A stretch of DNA of 6,747 nucleotides from Minisyncoccota bacterium. GTDB lineage: Bacteria; Patescibacteriota; Minisyncoccia; Minisyncoccales; GWA2-38-27. The stretch spans positions 1 through 6,747 of the forward strand of contig JAQUNM010000032.1 in NCBI GenBank assembly GCA_028717605.1. Direction: 5' to 3'. Position 1 is the stretch's first letter. Each line of letters starts with the position of its first letter. Position numbers and translations under genes: made by a program. The notes beneath the pieces are model-generated. The model made no database searches and was not told where the DNA came from. It saw only the letters and a list, made by a program, of their open reading frames with translations. Positions 1-5,723 of this stretch are shown in pieces.

Positions 1-2
1 TA

Positions 3-983
3 GTTACTTATCCCTATAAACAAACTTTTAGAATCTCTGATCAAGTTACAGTTTGTTTTTATGATGCAGGGCATATACTTGGTTCTGCTATGATTGAACT
101 TGAGGTATTTGAAGATAATGCTGTTAAAAAAATAATTTTTTCTGGAGATATAGGTAGACAGAATAAACCAATTTTATGTGATCCTACTTTATTTAAGGAG
201 GCTGATATTGTTTTTATGGAGTCTACTTATGGCGATAAGATACATCAAAGCGAAGAGGTTGAGGCAAAAAAATTAGCCCAAATAATAAATCATACTATCC
301 GGGTTGGGGGTAATATCATTATTCCAACTTTTGCTATAGAAAGAGCCCAAGAATTATTATTTTTTTTAAGTAAGCTTCTTAGGGAAAAAATTATTCCTCA
401 TATTTTTGTTTTTGTTGATAGTCCTATGGCTATTAATGTAACCAGGGTTTTTAAAAAATATTCTCAATATTTTGATAATCATACACGCCTACTTATGGAA
501 AAAGATCATTCGCCTTTTGATTTCCCTTTACTTAAGTTAACCCAGACAGTTAATGAATCAAAAAGTATCAATCACATAAAAGGTTCGGCCATAATAATGG
601 CTGGTTCGGGCATGTGTACTGGTGGGAGAATTAAGCATCATATAATAACAAATATTACTAGGTCAGAATCAAGCATTGTTTTTGTAGGATATCAAGCCAA
701 AGGAACCCTGGGTAGAGAAATACTGGAGAAGCCAAAAGTTGTTAGAATATTGGGTCAAAGATATAAAGTAAAAGCTCAAATTGAAAATATAAATGGATTT
801 TCCGCTCACGCAGATAAAAATGATTTATTTAATTGGATTAATAGTTTTTCAAAAAAACCCGAGAAAATATTTTTAGTTCATGGAGAAGAAGAGGTAATTA
901 ATAAGTTTACTCTATTTTTAAAAAAGAAAAAAATAAAAAGCCAAATCATTGTACCTGAGTATTTGTCTGAATTTTCCCTTTAA
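3..983 (+). CDS. beta-CASP metallo-beta-lactamase fold RNA nuclease (5'-truncated)
   Basis: This is the C-terminal 326 residues of a YSH1/CPSF73-like (COG1236-type) metallo-beta-lactamase, a cytosolic Zn-dependent family that cleaves or trims RNA. The reading frame is open from position 3, so the ATG at 90 is internal: the conserved DAGHILGSA (metal motif 3, His24 counted from position 3) lies in front of it. Also visible are motif 4 (SGD, Asp49), motif A (ESTYG, Glu73), the PTFAIERAQE segment of the beta-CASP cap, GSGMCTGGRIKHH (201-213), motif B (SAHAD, His269) and motif C (VHGEEE, His293). The HxHxDH metal motif must lie upstream; family members are about 450-470 residues, so about 130-140 residues are missing. 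All catalytic residues that should be in this part are intact. The substrate cannot be told from sequence; mRNA decay or 3' processing is the family-level inference. No clear terminator follows it. Confidence 0.93.
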   Translation, partial: VTYPYKQTFRISDQVTVCFYDAGHILGSAMIELEVFEDNAVKKIIFSGDIGRQNKPILCDPTLFKEADIVFMESTYGDKIHQSEEVEAKKLAQIINHTIRVGGNIIIPTFAIERAQELLFFLSKLLREKIIPHIFVFVDSPMAINVTRVFKKYSQYFDNHTRLLMEKDHSPFDFPLLKLTQTVNESKSINHIKGSAIIMAGSGMCTGGRIKHHIITNITRSESSIVFVGYQAKGTLGREILEKPKVVRILGQRYKVKAQIENINGFSAHADKNDLFNWINSFSKKPEKIFLVHGEEEVINKFTLFLKKKKIKSQIIVPEYLSEFSL

Positions 984-993
984 AATTATTCTT

Positions 994-1027
994 TTGACTT
1001 GCTTAAAAAACATTTTTCTATTATAAT
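994..1027 (+). promoter_or_regulatory. sigma70-like promoter of the histidine kinase gene
   Basis: A perfect -10 TATAAT sits at 1022-1027. TTGCTT at 999-1004 is 17 bp upstream, the ideal spacing. It overlaps a better-looking TTGACT at 994-999, which would need a 22-bp spacer, or 19 bp to an alternative TATTAT at 1019-1024. Initiation is expected near 1034, giving a leader of about 45 nt. This separates the kinase gene from the nuclease gene upstream. Confidence 0.6.
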
Positions 1028-1066
1028 AAATTTATTGTTTTCAATAAAAGTTCTTTAACATTTAAA

Positions 1067-1076
1067 AAAGGAGAGG
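1067..1076 (+). promoter_or_regulatory. Strong Shine-Dalgarno site
   Basis: AAAGGAGAGG ends 2 nt before the ATG at 1079, with the AAGGAG core 5 nt away. It fixes the kinase start. It stands out because no other gene start visible in this window has a recognisable Shine-Dalgarno sequence. Confidence 0.8.
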
Positions 1077-1078
1077 TA

Positions 1079-2140
1079 ATGGAAAAAAGAAAAGTAGAAA
1101 ACTGGCGGATTGTTGAGAGGGAGGGATTGTTATTAATTTGCCTAAACCAAGAAGGAGAAGTAATTTGTCAAAATAGTAGTGCAATATGGCGAGTTTTAGA
1201 GATTGATCAAAGTCAAAAAACTCTTAAATCTTTATTAAATTCCTCTTTGGTTTTAAGCGAAGAAGCAAAAAGATTTATTTTAGGAGGATTTATTTCTGGA
1301 AAAAATATTGAATATGATCAAGATTTTGAAATAAGAGATAAACTTTATCATTTTCATTTTGCCTTAGAAAATATTGGTGAAATGAAAATATTTTTCATTA
1401 GAGATGAAAGTGAAGTTACCTATTTTAAAAGAAAATATCAAGAAATGACAAAGCATCTTTTAGATACTTTAGCAGTTATAGCTCACGAAACCATTAATCC
1501 ACTAGTTTCAATGGTTAACTTTGCTAGGCATTCTCTTGGAATATTAAGATCAGGGAGTCCACCTAATTTTGGCGAGCTTATTAAGAATTTGGAATTTTTT
1601 GAAAAAAGAGGGGTTCAACTAGAAAAAACTATAAAAGATCTTTTATTTAAAGAAGAGTTAGAGCACGGAGGATTTCCTTTATGCAAAAAATTAATTAAAG
1701 ATCTTTACATAGAAGTCATTGCTGAGGTATTAACTTATTCAGATATTGCTAAAAAATTAGCAGAAAAAAGAGTAACAATAGATCATAGATTTAGTTTAAA
1801 AGGGATCGAAGCTTCTGTTTTCGGTGATCAAGCTGCTCTCAGAGTGGTTTACCGAAATTTATTTGAAAACGCCATTCGATATGTTCCAGTTGAGGGAAGA
1901 ATTACTTATGGTATAGAAGAAAATAACGAAAGCTATGAATTAATTGTTTATAACGAAGGAGAGCCTATTGATAATGACTTTTCTGACAAAATGTTCCAAA
2001 AGAGAGTAGGTGATGGTAAAGGAAGTGGCTTAGGTCTCTTTATCTGTCAAAAAATAATTCAATTGCATAACGGAAAAATCTGGGCTGAAAAAGACAGAGA
2101 AGAAGGGGTTAAAATAACTTTTACTTTACCTAAGTTATAA
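1079..2140 (+). CDS. Cytosolic PAS-like sensor histidine kinase
   Basis: A 353-residue sensor histidine kinase that should autophosphorylate on His and pass the phosphate to a response regulator. Residues about 10-120 look like a PAS-type sensor: a GLLLICLNQEGEVICQNSSA strand-turn-strand start and a closing IRDESEV before a helical linker. The H-box is AHETINPL with phospho-acceptor His136. The HATPase part has the N-box NLFENAIRY (260-268), a G1 box of NEGEPI (292-297, the common Asn variant of DxGxG), a short F-box (MFQK) and G2 GKGSGLGL (313-320). It looks catalytically complete. No signal peptide or membrane helix is present, so the signal is sensed in the cytoplasm. No response regulator is adjacent, making it an orphan. 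It has its own promoter, ribosome site and terminator and is therefore probably monocistronic. The ligand is unknown, and the PAS assignment is weaker than the kinase assignment. Confidence 0.92.
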   Translation: MEKRKVENWRIVEREGLLLICLNQEGEVICQNSSAIWRVLEIDQSQKTLKSLLNSSLVLSEEAKRFILGGFISGKNIEYDQDFEIRDKLYHFHFALENIGEMKIFFIRDESEVTYFKRKYQEMTKHLLDTLAVIAHETINPLVSMVNFARHSLGILRSGSPPNFGELIKNLEFFEKRGVQLEKTIKDLLFKEELEHGGFPLCKKLIKDLYIEVIAEVLTYSDIAKKLAEKRVTIDHRFSLKGIEASVFGDQAALRVVYRNLFENAIRYVPVEGRITYGIEENNESYELIVYNEGEPIDNDFSDKMFQKRVGDGKGSGLGLFICQKIIQLHNGKIWAEKDREEGVKITFTLPKL

Positions 2141-2150
2141 TTTTTAAATA

Positions 2151-2187
2151 AAGGCTGTGTTATAAAAGACACAGCCTTGTTTTTTTA
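2151..2187 (+). terminator. Rho-independent terminator after the histidine kinase
   Basis: AAGGCTGTGT (2151-2160) pairs perfectly with ACACAGCCTT (2169-2178) around an 8-nt loop, followed by G and seven T (2180-2186). The stem starts 11 nt after the kinase stop codon. This is a textbook intrinsic terminator on the + strand. Confidence 0.95.
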
Positions 2188-2227
2188 TCTAATCATTTAT
2201 ATAATAAAAGCATAAAGGTCGTATAAT
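2177..2227 (+). promoter_or_regulatory. Promoter region of the coiled-coil/Gmad2/ychF operon
   Basis: TTGTTT at 2177-2182 and TATAAT at 2200-2205 are 17 bp apart; the -35 overlaps the end of the preceding terminator. A second TATAAT at 2222-2227 has no convincing -35. The first would start RNA near 2212 (leader about 34 nt), the second near 2234 (leader about 12 nt). Either leader is A-rich and lacks a ribosome binding site. Confidence 0.45.
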
Positions 2228-2245
2228 TAACAAATTAAAAAAAAT

Positions 2246-2896
2246 ATGAAAAAACTAATTAATACTTTTTTAGTCCTCGTTCTTTTTAGTTCTGTTGTTT
2301 TAGCTCAGGGTCAGCAGGTTCAAAATAAAGGAGAGGAAAATCAATTAATGGTTGTTCAACAAGAGCAGGCAATAGCTGATAAAATACAAGAAATTCAACA
2401 GAAAGTACAACAGACAAAACAAGAAATGAATCAAGAATTACAAGAAATGGAAGAAACTGAACAAACAATTTATAAGAATCAAAATCAGGTTAGATTAGCA
2501 GTTCATTCTCTTTTAGAAATAAAAGACATGGTTGGTGGTATTGGTTCTCAAATATCAGAGATTGCTCAAGAATTTAATAATTCTGTTCAAGCTACTATTA
2601 AATCTGAGGAAAGATTAGAAAAACAAAATCGTTTTGTTCGATTTTTTGTTGGAAGTGATCAAGAGGTAGTTCAATTAATGGAACAAGAAGTTAATCGTAA
2701 CAGAGAAAGAATACAAGAGCTTAAGCAGTTAAAACAAGAATGTGAGTGTGACGAGCCAATAAGACTTATGTTGCAAGAACAAATACAAAACATAGAACAA
2801 GAACAAAATAGATTAGGGCAATTAGTCCAAAAAGAGAAACAATATCAAGGATTATTTACTCGATTTTTCAACAGAATTAGAAACTTAGCTCAATAA
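2246..2896 (+). CDS. Secreted Gln/Glu-rich coiled-coil protein
   Basis: A 216-residue protein with a clear signal peptide: MKK, a hydrophobic core at about 4-19, and a probable signal peptidase I site after VLA (Ala20). The rest is almost entirely helical and very rich in Gln and Glu, with long coiled-coil stretches at about 30-80 and 140-200. A less repetitive middle (about 85-136) carries MVGGIGSQ (95-102), EFNNSVQAT and RFVRFFVG (129-136). A CEC pair (Cys166, Cys168) interrupts the second coil, and the end is FTRFFNRIRNLAQ. From memory, proteins with this middle and CxC pattern occur as hypothetical secreted proteins in methanogenic archaea and candidate phyla; I could not check that. The function is unknown; an extracytoplasmic spacer or scaffold is a guess. 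The gene ends 5 nt before the next start, so the two are co-transcribed. Confidence 0.85.
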   Translation: MKKLINTFLVLVLFSSVVLAQGQQVQNKGEENQLMVVQQEQAIADKIQEIQQKVQQTKQEMNQELQEMEETEQTIYKNQNQVRLAVHSLLEIKDMVGGIGSQISEIAQEFNNSVQATIKSEERLEKQNRFVRFFVGSDQEVVQLMEQEVNRNRERIQELKQLKQECECDEPIRLMLQEQIQNIEQEQNRLGQLVQKEKQYQGLFTRFFNRIRNLAQ

Positions 2897-2901
2897 TTTT
2901 T

Positions 2902-3435
2902 ATGAAAAAGATTGTTATTGTTTTAGCTTTAATAATAACTTTTATTGTAATTTTTGTTTTAGGACAAAAAACATATAATAAAGAAGATTCTTCTATTAAT
3001 AGTTTTGAAGATTGTGTTGCTGCTGGATATTTAGTTTTAGAATCTTATCCTAGACAATGTAAAACCCCAGATAATCAAACCTTTATTGAAGACATTGGTA
3101 ACGAATTAGAAAAAATTGATTTAATAAGAATAAATAATCCTCGGCCTAATGAAATTGTTAAAAGTCCTCTTGTTATTCAAGGAGAAGCCAGGGGTCTTTG
3201 GTTTTTTGAGGCTGATTTTCCAATAAAAATATTTGATGCTAATAATAATCTATTAGGTTTTACTATTGCTGTTGCTCAAGAAGATTGGATGAGTGAAGAC
3301 TTTGTTCCTTTTTTAGCTGAAATAGAATTTGAAAAACCATTAACTAAGAAAGGTTTTCTTGTTTTAGAAAAAGATAACCCCTCAGGTCTTGCTGAAAATG
3401 AAGATCATCTCTTAGTTCCTATAATCTTTGAATAA
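2902..3435 (+). CDS. Membrane-anchored Gmad2 immunoglobulin-like domain protein
   Basis: A 177-residue exported protein. Residues 4-21 form a single hydrophobic N-terminal segment that can act as an uncleaved anchor or signal peptide; there is no lipobox Cys. Residues about 33-66 form a short module with two cysteines, SFEDC (Cys38) and ESYPRQC (Cys53), a pattern I recall as common in Patescibacteria envelope proteins; a disulphide is likely outside the cell. Residues about 74-177 match the Gmad2 domain (PF10648): INNPRPNEIVKSPLVIQGEA, then RGLWFFEADFPIKIFD, W..E..PF, and a final LLVPIIFE. Gmad2 is an Ig-like beta-sandwich known from spore germination and other envelope proteins. It lies between the coiled-coil gene (5 nt upstream) and ychF (1 nt downstream). 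The binding partner is unknown. Confidence 0.85.
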   Translation: MKKIVIVLALIITFIVIFVLGQKTYNKEDSSINSFEDCVAAGYLVLESYPRQCKTPDNQTFIEDIGNELEKIDLIRINNPRPNEIVKSPLVIQGEARGLWFFEADFPIKIFDANNNLLGFTIAVAQEDWMSEDFVPFLAEIEFEKPLTKKGFLVLEKDNPSGLAENEDHLLVPIIFE

Positions 3436-3436
3436 A

Positions 3437-4501
3437 ATGAATTTATCACTTGGAATTGTTGGTCTGCCTAATGTAGGAAAATCAACTTTATTTGCTACTA
3501 TTACTCAAAAAAAAATAAGTCAAGAAAACTATCCTTTTTGTACTATTGACCCTAATATTGGGATAGTAATCGTTCCCGATAAAAGAGTCGATCAATTAGC
3601 TGAACTATTCGATTCTGTTAAAAAAATCTATACTACTATAGAATTTGTTGATATTGCTGGTTTAATTAAAGGAGCTTCTAAGGGGGAAGGCTTAGGTAAT
3701 CAATTTTTAGCCAATATCAGAGAGGTTGATGCTATTGTTTATGTTTTAAGATGTTTTAAAAAAGCTAATATTATTAATACTTTGAATAAGATTGATCCTT
3801 TGCTAGAAAAAGAGATATTAGAAACAGAATTGATTTTAAAAGACCTAGAAACAGTTAATAAAAGAATTCCTAATTTAAGTAAAGATGCTAAAACGGGTCA
3901 AAAAGAAATAGTTGCAGAGTTAAATATTTTAATAAAAGCTCAAGATTTTTTACAAAAAGGGCAAACTTTATTTGAAAATGAATGGTCAGAAGAAGAAAAA
4001 AATGTTTTAAGAAATTATCAATTTTTAACTTTTAAACCAAGTCTTTATTTGCTAAACGGATCTGTTCAAGAAGTTGATGAACAAACCTTGTCAGTTTTTG
4101 ATAAAAATAAATGGCCTTATTTAATTATTGACTTATCCACTGAAGCAGAAGCAGTTAATTTAACTGACTTAGAAAGAGAAGAACTAGGTCTTTGTAAAGA
4201 ATCGGAGCTAGATCTTTTAATAAAAGCCTCTTATAAATTATTAGGCTTGATTGCTTTTTTAACTACTGGTAAAGACGAAACAAGAGCTTGGGCCTTAAAA
4301 AAGGGGTCAAAAGCCCCTCAGGCAGGAGGAACTATTCATACTGATTTTGAAAAGAATTTTATTAAAGCCGAAGTGATTAATTGGGAAAAATTAATTGAAG
4401 CAAAATCTTGGACAGAAGCCAGAGAAAAGGGTTGGTTGCGTTTAGAAGGTAAGGATTATGAAATAAAAGATGGAGATGTTATTGTTATTAAGCATGGATA
4501 A
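3437..4501 (+). CDS. ychF: YchF/OLA1-type P-loop ATPase with altered motifs
   Basis: A 354-residue Obg-related ATPase that in other bacteria binds ribosomes and influences translation and stress responses. I start it at the ATG at 3437, which gives MNLSLGIVGLPNVGKST and matches family N-termini; a TTG at 3428 would only add three residues. G1 is GLPNVGKST (9-17); the switch region has NYPFCTIDPN; G3 is DIAGLIKGASKGEGLGNQFL (from Asp72). A helical arm spans about 125-195, and the C-terminal TGS domain is recognised by TTGKDETRAWAL, KAPQAGGTIHTDFEKNFIKAEV and LEGKDYEIKDGDV. Length compares with 363 in E. coli. Two departures: Asn114 stands where E. coli has the catalytic His114, and the G4-like NxxE motif is NGSV (207-210). 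The stop codon of the Gmad2 gene is 1 nt before the start, so translation is probably coupled. No ribosome binding site is seen. Confidence 0.95.
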   Translation: MNLSLGIVGLPNVGKSTLFATITQKKISQENYPFCTIDPNIGIVIVPDKRVDQLAELFDSVKKIYTTIEFVDIAGLIKGASKGEGLGNQFLANIREVDAIVYVLRCFKKANIINTLNKIDPLLEKEILETELILKDLETVNKRIPNLSKDAKTGQKEIVAELNILIKAQDFLQKGQTLFENEWSEEEKNVLRNYQFLTFKPSLYLLNGSVQEVDEQTLSVFDKNKWPYLIIDLSTEAEAVNLTDLEREELGLCKESELDLLIKASYKLLGLIAFLTTGKDETRAWALKKGSKAPQAGGTIHTDFEKNFIKAEVINWEKLIEAKSWTEAREKGWLRLEGKDYEIKDGDVIVIKHG

Positions 4502-4541
4502 TTAACATTTTTATTCTTTATGATATAATCTTTATAAAGGT
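4502..4541 (+). promoter_or_regulatory. Extended -10 promoter for the SIMPL gene pair
   Basis: TGATATAAT at 4521-4529 is an extended -10 (TG, one base, TATAAT). TTAACA at 4502-4507, one mismatch from consensus, lies 16 bp upstream of it. A 10-bp perfect palindrome, CTTTATAAAG (4530-4539), follows directly at the expected start of transcription; it may be an operator or chance in AT-rich DNA. The leader is about 29 nt, A-rich, with no ribosome binding site close to the ATG. Confidence 0.6.
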
Positions 4542-4564
4542 TAAAAAATAGTATATAAAAAAAT

Positions 4565-5329
4565 ATGAACAATAAAAAACTTCAGTCAGCTTTAATAATT
4601 GTGGGTATAGTTTTTTTAGTTTCTCTAACAGTTTTAATAAATGTTTTTATTAGTAATGAGGTTGAAAAAGGTGATTTTATTGGCCTAGATAGCCAATACT
4701 TAAGAACAATAACAGTAACCGGAGAAGGGAAGGTCTATGTTGTACCAGATACAGCTAGTATTTCTTTTGCGATAGTAACCCAGGACAAAACTACAGAAAC
4801 AGCCTTAAGTCAAAATAATGAGAAGGCTGATAAAGTAATTAATTATTTAAAAGAACAAGGTATTGCTTCAGAAGATATTCAAACTACTGGTTTTAATGTT
4901 TATCCTGTATATAAAAGAGACCCTGATTTCATGTCCAGAGAAATAGATTATTATGAAGTCACAAATAGAATCGCAGTAGAATTAAAAGATTTAGAAAAAG
5001 CTAATACTGTTATTGATGGAGCAATTAGGGCTGGTGCCAATAGAGTGGATAGTTTGCAGTTCTTAGTTAGTAACGAAGATGAGCTTAAAAAAGAAGCCAG
5101 AGAAAAAGCAGTTGAACAAGCCCAAGAAAAAGCTCAGGAAATTACTTTAGCTTTAGGGGTTAAACTAGGAAGAATTATGGGTTTTTCTGAAACAAGAGAT
5201 TATTATTTACCCCTTAGGGCAGAAAAAGAAATGATGGCTGCAGATTTGGATACAGCCTATGAGGTTCCTCTTGAACCTGGTGAAAACGAAATAATAGTAA
5301 ACGTTACTATTAATTACGAAATTAGATAA
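4565..5329 (+). CDS. SIMPL (DUF541) domain membrane-anchored protein
   Basis: A 254-residue protein with a single N-terminal membrane helix (about 9-29) and an extracytoplasmic SIMPL/DUF541 domain from about 46 to the end. Recognisable pieces are ITVTGEGKVYVVPDTASISF, an LSQNNEKADKVINYLKEQGI helix, the QTTGFNVYPVYKR strand followed by DYYEVTNRIAVELKDL, GAIRAGANRVDSLQF, the KKEAREKAVEQAQEKAQEI helix, LGVKLGRIMGFSE, and a closing NVTINYEIR. The length is normal for the family (about 230-260). BP26 of Brucella forms an oligomeric channel-like ring from this fold; in most bacteria the role is unknown and an envelope or stress role is only inferred. It heads a two-gene unit with the small membrane protein that starts 1 nt after its stop. 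Confidence 0.92.
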   Translation: MNNKKLQSALIIVGIVFLVSLTVLINVFISNEVEKGDFIGLDSQYLRTITVTGEGKVYVVPDTASISFAIVTQDKTTETALSQNNEKADKVINYLKEQGIASEDIQTTGFNVYPVYKRDPDFMSREIDYYEVTNRIAVELKDLEKANTVIDGAIRAGANRVDSLQFLVSNEDELKKEAREKAVEQAQEKAQEITLALGVKLGRIMGFSETRDYYLPLRAEKEMMAADLDTAYEVPLEPGENEIIVNVTINYEIR

Positions 5330-5330
5330 T

Positions 5331-5573
5331 TTGAAGAATAAAAATATTTTTAAACTCTGGGGAAGTTATTTAGGTTTATACCTTGGTTTTATTTTTTCTC
5401 TGCAAATAGAAATAAATAGATTATTTTTATTCGAAGGATTAAGAGAAAAAGAATGTATTTTGAAATTAATACCAAAATTAAGCTGTTCTAATGTTGCCTT
5501 GTTTAATATTATATTTTTTTGTTTAATGGGATTTTTAATCGGTGGCTTAATACATCAAAAAAACAGAAAATAA
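5331..5573 (+). CDS. Small two-helix membrane protein, TTG start
   Basis: An 80-residue protein I do not recognise. Two hydrophobic helices (about 9-26 and 56-74) flank a loop of about 30 residues with Cys42 and Cys52, which could form a disulphide if outside the cell. Basic residues at both ends (KNKNIFK and HQKNRK) predict both termini in the cytoplasm. The start is TTG at 5331, 1 nt after the TAA of the SIMPL gene; the only in-frame ATG is at residue 66, too late to give the first helix, so translational coupling from the upstream stop is the best explanation. Position and coupling suggest it works with the SIMPL protein. No terminator is evident after it. Confidence 0.7.
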   Translation: MKNKNIFKLWGSYLGLYLGFIFSLQIEINRLFLFEGLREKECILKLIPKLSCSNVALFNIIFFCLMGFLIGGLIHQKNRK

Positions 5574-5600
5574 TCTTTTCTAGAGCAGTGTGAAAATTAC

Positions 5601-5630
5601 TTGACAAATTCTTTAAAAGTACTCTAAATA
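5601..5630 (+). promoter_or_regulatory. Promoter of the thrombospondin-repeat gene
   Basis: TTGACA at 5601-5606 is a perfect consensus -35. The -10 is weaker: TCTAAA at 5623-5628 (16-bp spacer) or TAAATA at 5625-5630 (18-bp spacer). Transcription would start near 5636-5638, just before the stem-loop at 5640-5672, leaving a leader of about 87 nt. Confidence 0.55.
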
Positions 5631-5639
5631 AATTATTAA

Positions 5640-5672
5640 AAGCTTAGGTTATTTTTAAATAACCCTGAGCTT
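5640..5672 (+). promoter_or_regulatory. Stem-loop at the predicted 5' end of the surface-protein mRNA
   Basis: AAGCTTAGGTTATT (5640-5653) pairs with AATAACCCTGAGCTT (5658-5672), with one T-G wobble, one bulged base and a 4-nt loop. No T run follows on the + strand (AAAACCCG comes next), so it is not a normal intrinsic terminator for the preceding gene pair. Its position right at the inferred transcription start fits a 5' stabilising hairpin; a regulatory fold is another possibility. The remaining leader (5673-5723) is A/T-rich and low in complexity. Confidence 0.55.
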
Positions 5673-5723
5673 AAAACCCGAAAAAAATAAATAAAATAAA
5701 ATAAATAATAATTATATATAATT

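Noticed and set aside
90..983. Start of the nuclease at the ATG at 90
   Set aside because: The same frame is open to position 3 and encodes the conserved DAGHILGSA metal motif before this ATG, so the gene begins outside the window.
2286..2468. Minus-strand 60-residue frame
   Set aside because: It is the antisense shadow of the Gln/Glu-rich coiled-coil gene (CAA/GAA codons read as Leu/Phe-rich sequence).
3420..3425. TATAAT at the end of the Gmad2 gene as an internal ychF promoter
   Set aside because: It would leave a leader of only about 5 nt and has no -35; the 1-nt gene junction is better explained by co-transcription.
3428..3436. TTG at 3428 as the ychF start
   Set aside because: The ATG at 3437 matches the usual family N-terminus and leaves a clean 1-nt gap; the TTG would add three unsupported residues and overlap the previous gene.
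5640..5672. Hairpin as terminator of the SIMPL gene pair
   Set aside because: No T tract follows on the + strand, and it lies downstream of a consensus -35; a weak T-rich stretch exists only on the minus strand, where no gene needs ending.
5717..5722. TATAAT directly before the ATG at 5724 as a promoter
   Set aside because: It would start transcription inside the coding region; it is most likely part of the AT-rich leader.
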